Below, piece by piece: positions 12,242 to 20,569 of a DNA stretch of 24,143 nt. The stretch is from Mnemiopsis leidyi. Its lineage: Eukaryota > Ctenophora > Tentaculata > Lobata > Bolinopsidae. Position 1 is the stretch's first letter. Every line of letters starts with the position of its first letter. The stretch lies in contig JH155441.1 of NCBI GenBank assembly GCA_000226015.1, positions 106,424 through 130,566 of the forward strand. The letters are read 5' to 3'. The notes beneath the pieces are model-generated. The model had not been told where the DNA came from and ran no database searches. It saw only the letters and a list, made by a program, of their open reading frames with translations. A program made the position numbers and the translations under genes.

Positions 12242-14279
12242 AAGTCACTGACCTAAGTGAAACAGAGTTTTTAGTGACTTTATAGTTTATAGTGACTTAC
12301 TAATCAACAATATAATACGATCTGTGATGGTTTTATCAGATACTCATTACAGTTCCTACTTCGTACCAACTTAATAACATGATCATCAAGGTTTCTTGAT
12401 CATATCAGAACCTTCAGGAAGACTTCCGGAAGATTCACAAAAATTAGACCTACCTTAATTTTTACCTAATTTTTTTCGGGATTACAGCTACTATCTGTTC
12501 CATCATACTTTTTAGACAATAGATATTACATGTCAATAAACATTACATGTCTATGAACATTACATGTCTTTAAACATGCCTATAAACATGCCTAATGCCT
12601 ATCTCCCGCTAAAGATATCCTTATAAATATCTCTATCGCTATTGTTGGAAACAAATTATCATGCTCAGCCACATCAGGCCCTGATCGCATTTCATCGTGA
12701 GTGCCCTCAAACCTAATCCTAATTTTTTGATAATTACCTACTTGAACATAAACAGTGCTGGACAAAAAGAAGCCTGGTCTATAATAACCAATTATAATGC
12801 GTGAAATGCACAATATCTATAACAAGAATTGCACCCGCTTAGATGTGTCTCAGTTGGGCACTAGATTCCATCTATTCAATTCTAGAGAAGCGACGATAAT
12901 AGCCGACAATAGTATCTGCCGTCACTAGATGCAATTCTGCAGCAGCCACCGTGGAAATATCTGCCGTAAAAGTAGAGCAATTCTATTTCAGCGTCGTTGA
13001 TTATGCCGGCTGTAAAAAGAGGCTGGTTTTCGGTTCGAAAAAATTACAATCGGACACGAAACTTACGAGCAGCCGTTAAATTTGAGCTATCAAATACAGC
13101 AGTCTAAGATAAAATCTACTTGTAAAATAAGTCACTTGAAACAATGAAACACGTGACGAATCTTCTCTGAAACAATATGATTTTACAACGCCGGCACACG
13201 CATGTGTCCAGCTCATATCATAAATTATCAAACGTTACCATCTCAAATAAAACGTTCCCAAAAAACCAGGAAAACTGCTTTCTAGTTATAACGCTAGAAC
13301 TACAATGGTACATTATAAAACTCTAAAAAGCTAAAAATCGTTCAAAATCAAAACAACGTTTGTTACTTTTGCGGAGGTAAATTACGCAATCAGAAAATTT
13401 GTGGGATATGGTGCTGCACTACTGGAGACCTTACTGCTTTTTTATTATGTCACTTTCAGCCCTATTTTCAACCTGCATTTTTTGTAATCGCCTGATTTCG
13501 TGGTTTGTTAGTATAGAATTTTAAGTTTGCCGTTAGGTAGTTGATTCGTTCATACAGATAAACATGGTTTCAAGTCCCTATGAGCAGTAAACGAATATCT
13601 ACAACAGCACCACACTCCAACCTAGCTTTTGGCGGTCATTTGCGGCGACGCAAAGATATACAGTAAAAGTCAGAAAAGCTTTATTTTCCCAATTCAAAAG
13701 TACTATTTTCAGCATGTAAGACATCCTCCCTTTCCCACAAAATATATTTTCTTTCCCAATTTAAGATATGTAAAGCAGACTCAACCCAAATATACTAACA
13801 GCACTGGTAATAAATATTATAGGTCTATTGTAAATCTACTCCCAACAAAACAAAATGGTTACCCGCAAAAAGAACTTACCCAGTACACAATAAGAAGAAC
13901 AATATATAGATATATCGATATAGAAACGATGAAGAAAAGAAGTGAAAATTTGGAATATCGACCGATCGACGCGAGGACACCAAGACGTCTCAACAGTTTT
14001 GCAGAGAGTCTACAACCTTGTTTCACTTCCACCATTTGGATAACTACAAACTGAAGGAGTACCTACGACCAATAGCATCTGTACCATCCCTTGTTCGAGT
14101 ATTTTCTGCAACAAAACAAGGCCCTCAGCCTTTTTTCCTCTGACGGTAAACCCGGACATCATAGCCATTTTAGACAAGAACTCAGATCTCTGCTTTCCCA
14201 TCCACATCTCCAATTATACTAGATCCAGATATTCTGCTTAAGACGACAACTCACTGTGACATTAAAACTGTAATCACTC
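12242..14279. other. TLK 5' flank and COPS8 3' flank
   Basis: On the minus strand just upstream of the TLK ATG are two AAGTCACTA motifs and two TATAAA-like motifs (about 12278-12291), followed by TTAGGTCAG shortly before the ATG. These could be promoter elements or a splice acceptor. At 12525-12600 there is a short degenerate tandem repeat (ATTACATGTCTATGAAC type). Open frames at 13629-14054 (plus) and 14010-14213 (minus) match nothing I recognise. Confidence 0.45.
12525..12600. repeat. Short degenerate 17/12-base tandem repeat
   Basis: ATTACATGTCAATAAAC, ATTACATGTCTATGAAC and ATTACATGTCTTTAAAC (12525, 12542, 12559) are followed by two shorter ATGCCTA units (12576, 12588). Confidence 0.85.
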
Positions 14280-15820
14280 CTATACGTTCTCGAGGAAAGA
14301 TATATAACTGGAAAGTTCTGATAAGCCGATAACGGTTTTTGAGGGGCACGCAGCAGGGACAACAGGAAAAACAAACTCCTCGGTGATGCGACCCTGCGCG
14401 CTTTCCCGCGCACTTTCCTCCCGCCTCCAACCTAGACTGTCGATAGTTTCACACGCGCTGTCCCGATCTGCTAACCCTGTCATGGTTTGAAACTCAGACA
14501 AAGCGAGGGACTTATACATGACTGATATGGAGTGTAACGTCCTGCGGCGATAGCTAGATAACACTAGAAGTTCTAGAGAGTTGGGTGCAGGAATGTAAGC
14601 GTTTGCGTAGTCGTCTTGTAAGATGGCGCGACCAATACCCCACATACGCTGTAGTTCCAAGTCGGATTTGAAAGGAGCGGGGAGACGTAGCCACAGAAGG
14701 CGGGCTTCATCTGAATCACCCTGAAAACAGAAAGAATACAAAATTAAGGATGTTGTTCAAGGAAATAGGATGATTATATATGTAAATCTTTACACTGTCG
14801 CCTCGAAGAAGCAATAAAACCTTGATTCTCCACAGAAAATACACTTAACAGCATAATCAAGTCAAATATGATGAGTTTGTTAGTAAATAAATTAGGATGA
14901 GTTTGCAACTCAATAATTATATGAGACTATTGCTACCTTCATAAGGTGGGCTGCCAGCAGGAACTTGTAAGTTTCAGGAGATAAATTCCTGTTTGTCAAC
15001 TCTTCACGTGTACACCACGTGATAACAGTATCCGTAGAGCCTTTACGGAGCAACGCTAGGTTCTCTGATGCCTGGTAAAAGTGAATTTATCACGATAAAT
15101 CTTAGAGAAAGTTCAGTATATGTATTTGTTAAATTATTTGTTAAATTTACTATTAAATGGCCTATTAACACAAGCTCGTAAGATAATAAAAAGTCATGAA
15201 AATGAGATAAGATAACCAAGGAAACAGAGATTATCACCAAAAAGTACAACTTATCTGTCCACATTTGGTCACTAATTAATTACAAAGCTAGACTACACTA
15301 AATTTATCTGTCCATATTTGGTCACTAATTAATTACCAAGCTGGACTCCACTAAAACTTATCTGTCCATATTTGGTCACTAATTAATTACCAAGCTAGAC
15401 TACACTAAAACTTATCTGTCCTTATTTGGTCACTTATTAATTACCAAGCTAGACTACACTAAAACTTATCTGTCCATATATGGCCACTTATTAATTACCA
15501 AGCTAGACTACACTAAACTTATCTGTCCATATCTGGTCACTTATTAATTATCAAGCTAGACTACACTAAAACTTATCTGTCCTTTTTAGGTCACTAATTA
15601 ATTATCAAGCTAGACTACACTAAACTTATCTGTCCATATATGGCCACTTATTAATTACCAAGCTAGACTACACTAAACTTATCTGTCCATATCTGGTCAC
15701 TTATTAATTATCAAGCTAGACTACACTAAAACTTATCTGTCCTTATTTGGTCACTAATTAATTACCAAGCTAGACTACACTTACCTTATCTTGGACATCT
15801 TCGGGAGTGTCTACTTCCAT
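14280..15820 (-). CDS. COPS8: COP9 signalosome subunit 8, complete, three coding exons
   Basis: Small PCI-domain subunit of the COP9 signalosome, which removes Nedd8 from cullins (family knowledge). Coding exons: 15820-15785, 15071-14937, 14720-14280 (TAG). All junctions are phase 0 and total 203 aa, against about 209 in human. The ATG at 15820 is the first in its frame after an upstream stop. Family hallmarks are LSPETYKFLLAAHLM, then DEARLLWLRLP, the tryptophan-rich ELQRMWGIGRAI, YRRRTLHSISVMYKSL, and a C-terminal LSELSSYISFLEN like the LTDYVAFLEN end of human CSN8. Intron 1 (15784-15072) is mostly a minisatellite that begins at the donor itself. The gene lies between PIGQ and TLK on the same strand. 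Confidence 0.91.
15248..15784. repeat. 53/54-bp minisatellite, about 10 copies, in COPS8 intron 1
   Basis: Units start at 15248, 15302, 15356, 15410, 15464, 15517, 15571, 15624, 15677 and 15731, with core CTTATCTGTCC, then GGTCACTAATTAATTA, then AAGCTAGACTACACTAA. The two-unit block 15464-15570 reappears at 15624-15730, so a larger three-unit block was also duplicated. The right end of the array runs into the COPS8 exon 1 donor at 15784. Confidence 0.95.
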
Positions 15821-16454
15821 GAACAAGTGTTCAACGCATCTAGGTGATCTATGTAACGGGGGTTGTCATTCGCAATCATATTATTTAAGTTTCATGGCTA
15901 CTCTTAACTTATAATCATTTTTAGTTACAAATAAGATCATAATGAACTTACATTCATCTTAAATTCTTACACAATTTTTAATTTTTTGATTGGTAGAGAA
16001 CATGGTTTTTGGGGGAGGCAAGGGTCCCGATTGGCAAATGAGAAATTAGGAACGGTCAACGCGTGACGCTTTCACGTAACGTAAACGAATTGGAGACCCC
16101 CAGCCCTTCCCAAATTACCATTTCTTATAAAATAAAACACATGTGAATACAACAAGATAATACAAAATATCTGAAATCAACTCAAAATTGAGAGTTTTCA
16201 AGAGCAAAAACATTTAGCACTTTCGACCAACCGCATTCCTAGAATTTAAAATCTTCTGAAATATATTTAGAAAATTCGAATAGAATGACCCCGACTAACG
16301 TCAAAAAATGATCGATCAGAATTTCTGTAGAAAGACGAAAGTACTTACGCGACTTGCGACTGATACTGCTACAAGCTTATTTCAAAGTTTAAATAAAAAG
16401 CATAAAAATTTGACAGGTATTTTAAAATTATTAACAATAGCCCTGTGCTGTGGA
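15821..16454. other. Gap between PIGQ and COPS8
   Basis: About 630 bases between the PIGQ read-through stop and the COPS8 start, on the same strand. It holds a weak imperfect inverted repeat (16002-16122, arms ATGGT plus a G-rich run) and, at 16324, a pyrimidine-rich acceptor (CTTTCTACAG) that could open an alternative last PIGQ exon ending at a TAG near 16240. Confidence 0.5.
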
Positions 16455-19380
16455 CTAAAACGATATCTTGATAATATCCCCTTTCAAACACTTACTTTTA
16501 ACCCGTCCAAGACTCAACTTGTGATTACCCAAACTAGTCCGTGCCAGACAGCTCAACACAGATTTATACACCGCAGTCACTACAAACACCTTGCCGGTTG
16601 TCAGGGCACCTTCATCACCATGACAACCCGACATGGGCTGTATCATGACGTCACGCATGACGTCAGAGTCACGTGTTATCACTTTAACGATATCTCTGAT
16701 AGGACAAGTTCTAATAACGGATATAGCTGTAACGATGCTCATCTGAACCAGTACGAGTGCTATGTTTACCAGGGTAAATACACAGTAGTATAGGAGAGTT
16801 GTGGGGAAGAGGAAGAGGAGGGCCGAGAAGAGCAGGGTTCCCAGGATTAGCTGATCTCCGTGAGTCTTGACTGAGTCTACACGTGATCTTAGCGGGTTGT
16901 ACTTAACTCCCGCAAACAAACGACCTGAATAAAATATATCAGTTGCAAAGGAGTATCGAGATTTTTTACAAGTATCTATAATCTATATATATAACTGATA
17001 GTACAATCCATAGCTATCCAAAACCAGTAGCTGTGTACATACATGGCCTCCAACATGGTAAATTTACACGCTCAGGTTGCTAGCTTGCACAAATTGGTTC
17101 TACAAAAAGCAACAATTTGTGTACATACACATCTGAACACCGTTTTTGTGTGTGATGCTGGGAGCCACCTGTTTTATCTTTTAAGTACTAAACTATCGGA
17201 AAAAAGTACAGGTCGCTAATTTATCAATTTTGCAATGAGTAAAACTGACAATTAGATACATAAATAGAATATGTTGATCAGAGGTCATTCCAGAAAAGAA
17301 GTTGCAGTAAATACTGATTGAGCCAGATTAACTTCATTTGAAGAAGTAAAATTTACCCGAAAAATGATGGAAGACAAATCATATCTTACCGAGAGAGACG
17401 AGAGCTTTTAACTGCGCGCTGTACAAGTTGCACGCGTACGCGTAGAAACAGTGCACGTGCAGGAGGAGGATGATGGAGAATGACAGTGTGTAGGAGAGAA
17501 AGCACGTGATACCCGGAATACACGTGAGGGATATGGTGTAAAGTATACATGGCATGTATTCCGATATCAGGTCCAGGTATCCTGTAGGGAGTGTTTGTTA
17601 TAGTCACGTGTTGTTTGTAGTCACGTGTTCTGGGGTTTGCGTGACGCAACGGTCATGTGGCTAAGTTATTTGAATTGTAAATGTACGAACTACAAGTTTA
17701 TTTTCCCCTTTTTCGGATGATTTTATGGTTCCTACTTTCCCATACCTGTGGAATTCTGTGTATAGATTACGGAAATAAAGAGGCCGAAGTGTATGTATTA
17801 TCTAATGATGAGCCCCACTCCCTAGTAACTAAAATTACCTTTAAACAGGTGAATGTGGTATCTGAAGAGGAGTAACACTCCCCAGGAACTAAAATTACCT
17901 TTAAACAGGTGAATGTGGTATCTGAAGAAGAGTCCCACTCCCCAGGAACTAAAATTACCTTTAAACAGGTGAATGTGGTATCTGAAGAAGAATCCCGCTC
18001 CCCAGGAACTAAAATTACCTTTAAACAGGTGAATGTGGTATCTGAAGAAGAGTCCCAGGAATTGTACCAACTCGTTGTTCAACTTCAACCCGGCAGGAAC
18101 CTCCCCTAACCAAGAGATTGTCTGGTCCAGCAGGTTGGCTAACAACACCGCCTTTTCTGATAAGTTTGTGTCACGTGATATATTGGTGTATTATAATTGG
18201 CTATTGGGTTGTTTAGGACAGACTTCAGAAGTGACTGGACAAGAATCGTTCAAAATGGAATAATTTTAGAGCAGCTTACCGATAAGGCAATCAGAGAATT
18301 TTCGTATGTCGACGTAGAACCAGAAATAGTAAAAAAGAAGAAGGCCAAGCGAGATATCAAGAATTCTGTTTTCTATTGACATCTTGGGGAAAATGTCTCT
18401 TCGTAGACGTTCTGAAACACAAATACTTTAAAAGTGGGTTATGTCTTGACGTCGTCCAATTTTGACATAAGATGGCATAGATGCTTCTTTGCACAACCTT
18501 AATTGTAAAAGAAAGTTAAAGCTAAAATAGGAGGGAAAACACCATTCTCAAAACTGTCAGATATTAGGGCCGCTGTCAAGAAATTAAATCAAGTCAAATA
18601 GACAACTGTAAATATAGGGGCCTAATAAGGTGCAGTATTTCCAGTTGGGTTAGCGGATTACATGTAACCTAGGATTATGTATTACACACCATCTAATTAC
18701 GTGCCTATAAATTACACTGGGTTGAGTAATGTAATTCGCATTGTGCTGCACTAAATATATAAGATATAGGTTACCTACAACAGTTGGTTTACTACTGCAC
18801 TACAGCATAGCTTAGGTTACGTACATCCTAGAGGAGTGCGCTAAGGGAATTTGCCTATATAATCTTCTTCGGTTGACTCAGCCGAATGACCGAGAAACCG
18901 TGATTGAGGGTCAAATAAGGAGATTCTCCATTAAAAGGTCTAGAATTTTCCAGGAGTCACTTAAGTATAACTGTAAAAGCCTGGGTACAGGTGTAACAAA
19001 ATACAAAAAATACCTATAACAGTTGGTGTACTGCTGTCTAGTGTTTCAGTAGTATCGATAGGACAAGTGTCGTCATCCGTTGAGGTAGGCCCAGTGTTTA
19101 CGTACCTGGGACATAAAGCACTGGTAATTAGACTTCACCCTTCTTGACGTTGATATAATAAGTTGACATGTCATGTATCACCTTATTAACAATATAAAGA
19201 GTGTTACGCAGTGAGATAAGGGTCTAGTTATTTAGACCAAAATTGGAAGCAATGGGAAATAGAGGATCACCTTTCTTTAAACTTTCTTAAGACATGCTCG
19301 TTTTGACAAACAAAGATACAGTCAGCACTGTCGATGACATCGTCACTGACTGACGAGTCACTGATAATTCTTCTTCTCAT
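16455..19380 (-). CDS. PIGQ: GPI-GlcNAc transferase subunit Q (Gpi1 domain), six coding exons
   Basis: ER multi-spanning subunit of the enzyme that makes GlcNAc-PI, the first step of GPI-anchor synthesis. Exons: 19380-19271, 19105-19014, 18411-18280, 18156-18019, 17581-17390, 16924-16455. All phases fit, giving 377 aa. The Gpi1 core is clear: ILDISLGLLLFYYFW, then SWLGEVPAGLKLN, FFRYHIHLF, HVHCFYAYACNLY, RLFAGVKYNPLRSRVDS, and LGTLLFSALLFLFPTTLLYY. From YHIHLF to HCFY the spacing equals that of human PIGQ (48 residues) when the donor at 18019 is used. The first two exons encode a short acidic serine/threonine-rich N-terminus instead of the roughly 270-residue vertebrate N-terminal region, and they rest on phase and splice sites alone. 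The 3' end is open: reading through gives the stop at 16455, but a strong donor (AAAA|GTAAGT) ends at 16496, with a possible last exon starting at 16324. Confidence 0.85.
17454..17627. promoter_or_regulatory. Cluster of five CACGTG palindromes in PIGQ
   Basis: CACGTG occurs at 17454, 17503, 17521, 17605 and 17622. The last two lie in a 17-base tandem repeat (TAGTCACGTGTTGTTTG, 17601 and 17618). CACGTG is the core E-box bound by Myc, USF and TFE3-type factors (established knowledge). Binding here is not shown; some sites are in coding sequence. Confidence 0.4.
17768..18056 (-). repeat. 60-bp tandem repeat copying a PIGQ exon end and its 5' splice site
   Basis: Each 60-base unit holds, on the minus strand, GGGACTCTTCTTCAG, the codons for RYHIHLFK, and the donor AAAG|GTAATTTTAG. 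Four copies are intact, with last exon bases at 18019, 17959, 17899 and 17839. A core of 38 bases is identical in all four. A fifth, degenerate copy without a donor lies at about 17768-17810. Because 60 is a multiple of three, the frame stays open across the intact copies. The 18019 donor gives the normal protein length. Confidence 0.95.
18772..19036. repeat. 26-bp direct repeat flanking the SINE in PIGQ (likely target-site duplication)
   Basis: The copies are at 18772-18797 and 19011-19036 and match at 23 of 26 positions (ACCTAYAACAGTTGGTKTAC core). On the minus strand the right copy is the end of PIGQ exon 2 plus its donor (ATAG|GTAT). The left copy is a second, non-coding version (GTAG|GTAA). 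The interval between them is mostly SINE-like sequence. Confidence 0.75.
18825..19010 (+). mobile_element. SINE-like repeat, copy A, inside PIGQ intron 2
   Basis: It shares long, near-identical blocks with the inverted copy at 22925-23093: CCTAGAGGAGTGCGCTAAGG, then CTTCTTCGGTTGACTCAG, ACCGTGATTGAGGGT, TCTAGAAT, and a 3' tail GGTGTAACAAAATAC followed by an A-rich run. The tRNA-like head seen in the other copy is missing or degenerate here. It lies antisense to PIGQ and ends a few bases before the donor of PIGQ exon 2. Confidence 0.75.
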
Positions 19381-19797
19381 TGACCTGGTATTACATAACT
19401 TGTAAGTGTGGAGTACATACTACATGCAACTAGAACGTATTAGATATAACGTTCATTACAAAGAATCTTACTAAGTATACTAGTTTTTGACTGAGATCGG
19501 GTGTTTGATTTAGAATTCTTTTTTTGTACTAGAACTGAAAATTTATAGGAAATTTAATTGCAGTTTACTTTGTTGACTAATTTGAAGTGAAACTGCATCA
19601 TCTTTATCAAGAACTCGGGCGGTGAAAAAGACAAATTTCTATCATCAAGTCAAAAACATCAATTCAGTGCAGTTAATGCTTAATCAATATTCAATATATA
19701 ATCAATAAATAAAATCAAAAATATATTTCAAATCAAGCAGATACAAATTGAGAAACATATTATGAGATACCGATCAAGAAAATATTCACACATCAGG
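19381..19797. other. Gap between DNLZ and PIGQ
   Basis: About 420 AT-rich bases holding the DNLZ 3' UTR and the PIGQ 5' region. On the minus strand AATACCAGGT lies 4 bases before the proposed PIGQ ATG, nearly the same as the sequence before the EMC6 ATG. No gene is seen. Confidence 0.5.
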
Positions 19798-20262
19798 TCA
19801 TCCATTGTTATCTTTGTCATCAGAGGAACCCCTTAAGAGATTTAAATCGGTCAAATCTAACATATCGACATCTGAAAGTGTTCTAACCTCTTCCTCCTTC
19901 TCCCTTAAAATATCAACAACATTTGTCTTCTGATCCCGAAACCAACCCAAGTTGTCTGCTACAAGATGAAGGTTTTCACAACCATCACATCTTATTAGGA
20001 CCACGCCCTTTTCATATGACTTTTTTGACATGGTTTTGGCTTGTCTTGTTTGACACACATTGCATGTGAAAATGATCGACATGGTAGGCTTGATCTTTCC
20101 GATTGAAGTCATGTCTGAGAACATTCGACAGAGGGTGGAATGTTGAGGTCTGATCTGGTAGTGTAAGAAACTTCTAGAACCAGAATAGCATTGTCGAGCT
20201 GACACAACCAGGATAACACGAGAACAATCTTTGGAAAACTTAACAATACCCCTAGTAAACAT
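19798..20262 (-). CDS. DNLZ: DNL-type zinc finger protein (mitochondrial Hsp70 escort, Zim17/HEP)
   Basis: Mitochondrial matrix co-chaperone that keeps mtHsp70 soluble (family knowledge). Intronless, 154 aa. Residues 1-30 form a typical presequence: R, K and S rich, one acidic residue only. The zinc-binding pairs are CNVC (67-70) and CDGC (92-95), followed by the signature ADNLGWF (102-108). An acidic C-terminal tail follows the domain. The ATG at 20262 lies inside the last codons of EMC6 on the same strand, in a different frame. It has T at -3 and T at +4, a weak initiation context. Using the next Met (residue 47) would lose the presequence, so the first ATG is preferred. Confidence 0.93.
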   Translation of the reverse strand: MFTRGIVKFSKDCSRVILVVSARQCYSGSRSFLHYQIRPQHSTLCRMFSDMTSIGKIKPTMSIIFTCNVCQTRQAKTMSKKSYEKGVVLIRCDGCENLHLVADNLGWFRDQKTNVVDILREKEEEVRTLSDVDMLDLTDLNLLRGSSDDKDNNG

Positions 20263-20569
20263 TTACAAGTCCGTACAGGAAAGTCCAAAAGAGAATGAAA
20301 GTAAGAGTTCCACCGAGCACTCCTGTTGTCCAGATATCCCAGGAAGACAGGAAGTATTTCTGCCAGGTAAAATTTGCTTTACCTATGAGGAGAACTGACA
20401 TGAGAAGGGATGAAAATATGTAAAAGACGAAGCCGTGTATGCCATAAAGTCCAAGCACCCCAGCCACACTGCCTGATATAGCAGAAAGTGCAGTGCGGCA
20501 GTAGTTTAATATAACATGGTTCATTTGCAGTGCAGATGCACTTAGTGCCTCCTTCTCTTTACGTATCAT
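20252..20569 (-). CDS. EMC6: ER membrane protein complex subunit 6
   Basis: Core subunit of the EMC insertase, which places transmembrane segments into the ER membrane (family knowledge). Intronless, 105 aa against 110 in human. A short cytosolic N-terminus precedes the family motif NYCRTALSAISG (from residue 22). Hydrophobic segments lie at about 27-43, 44-63 and 81-103, and the protein ends in FWTFLYGLVNVY, nearly as in human. The start gives the expected spacing to NYCRT. An acceptor-like AATACCAG lies 6 bases before the ATG, so a 5' UTR intron or trans-splice site is possible. The stop overlaps the DNLZ start by 11 bases. Confidence 0.95.
   Translation of the reverse strand: MIRKEKEALSASALQMNHVILNYCRTALSAISGSVAGVLGLYGIHGFVFYIFSSLLMSVLLIGKANFTWQKYFLSSWDIWTTGVLGGTLTFILFWTFLYGLVNVY

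Noticed and set aside
11188..12840. ACAAGAATT(A/G)C(G/A)CCCGCTT at 11188 and 12822, as if terminal repeats of a 1.6-kb element
   Set aside because: Only 19 bases with two mismatches. The TLK first exon lies between them and no target duplication is visible.
13629..14054. 141-codon plus-strand open frame
   Set aside because: Long for chance, but the product is rich in K, N, Y and I, matches no family I know, and has no clear promoter or splice partners. Left unassigned.
14010..14213. 67-codon minus-strand open frame just after COPS8
   Set aside because: The other strand is equally open here, and no family features are visible. It may be COPS8 3' UTR or a repeat.
15248..15784. CRISPR-like regular repeats
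   Set aside because: The repeats are head-to-tail without unique spacers, in an animal intron. This is a minisatellite.
16308..16793. 161-codon plus-strand open frame
   Set aside because: It is antisense to the last PIGQ exon, whose membrane-protein motifs are convincing on the minus strand.
17681..18379. Plus-strand open frames with repeated TKITFKQVNVVSEEE
   Set aside because: They are the antisense reading of the PIGQ 60-bp repeat and exons. The minus strand explains the sequence by homology.
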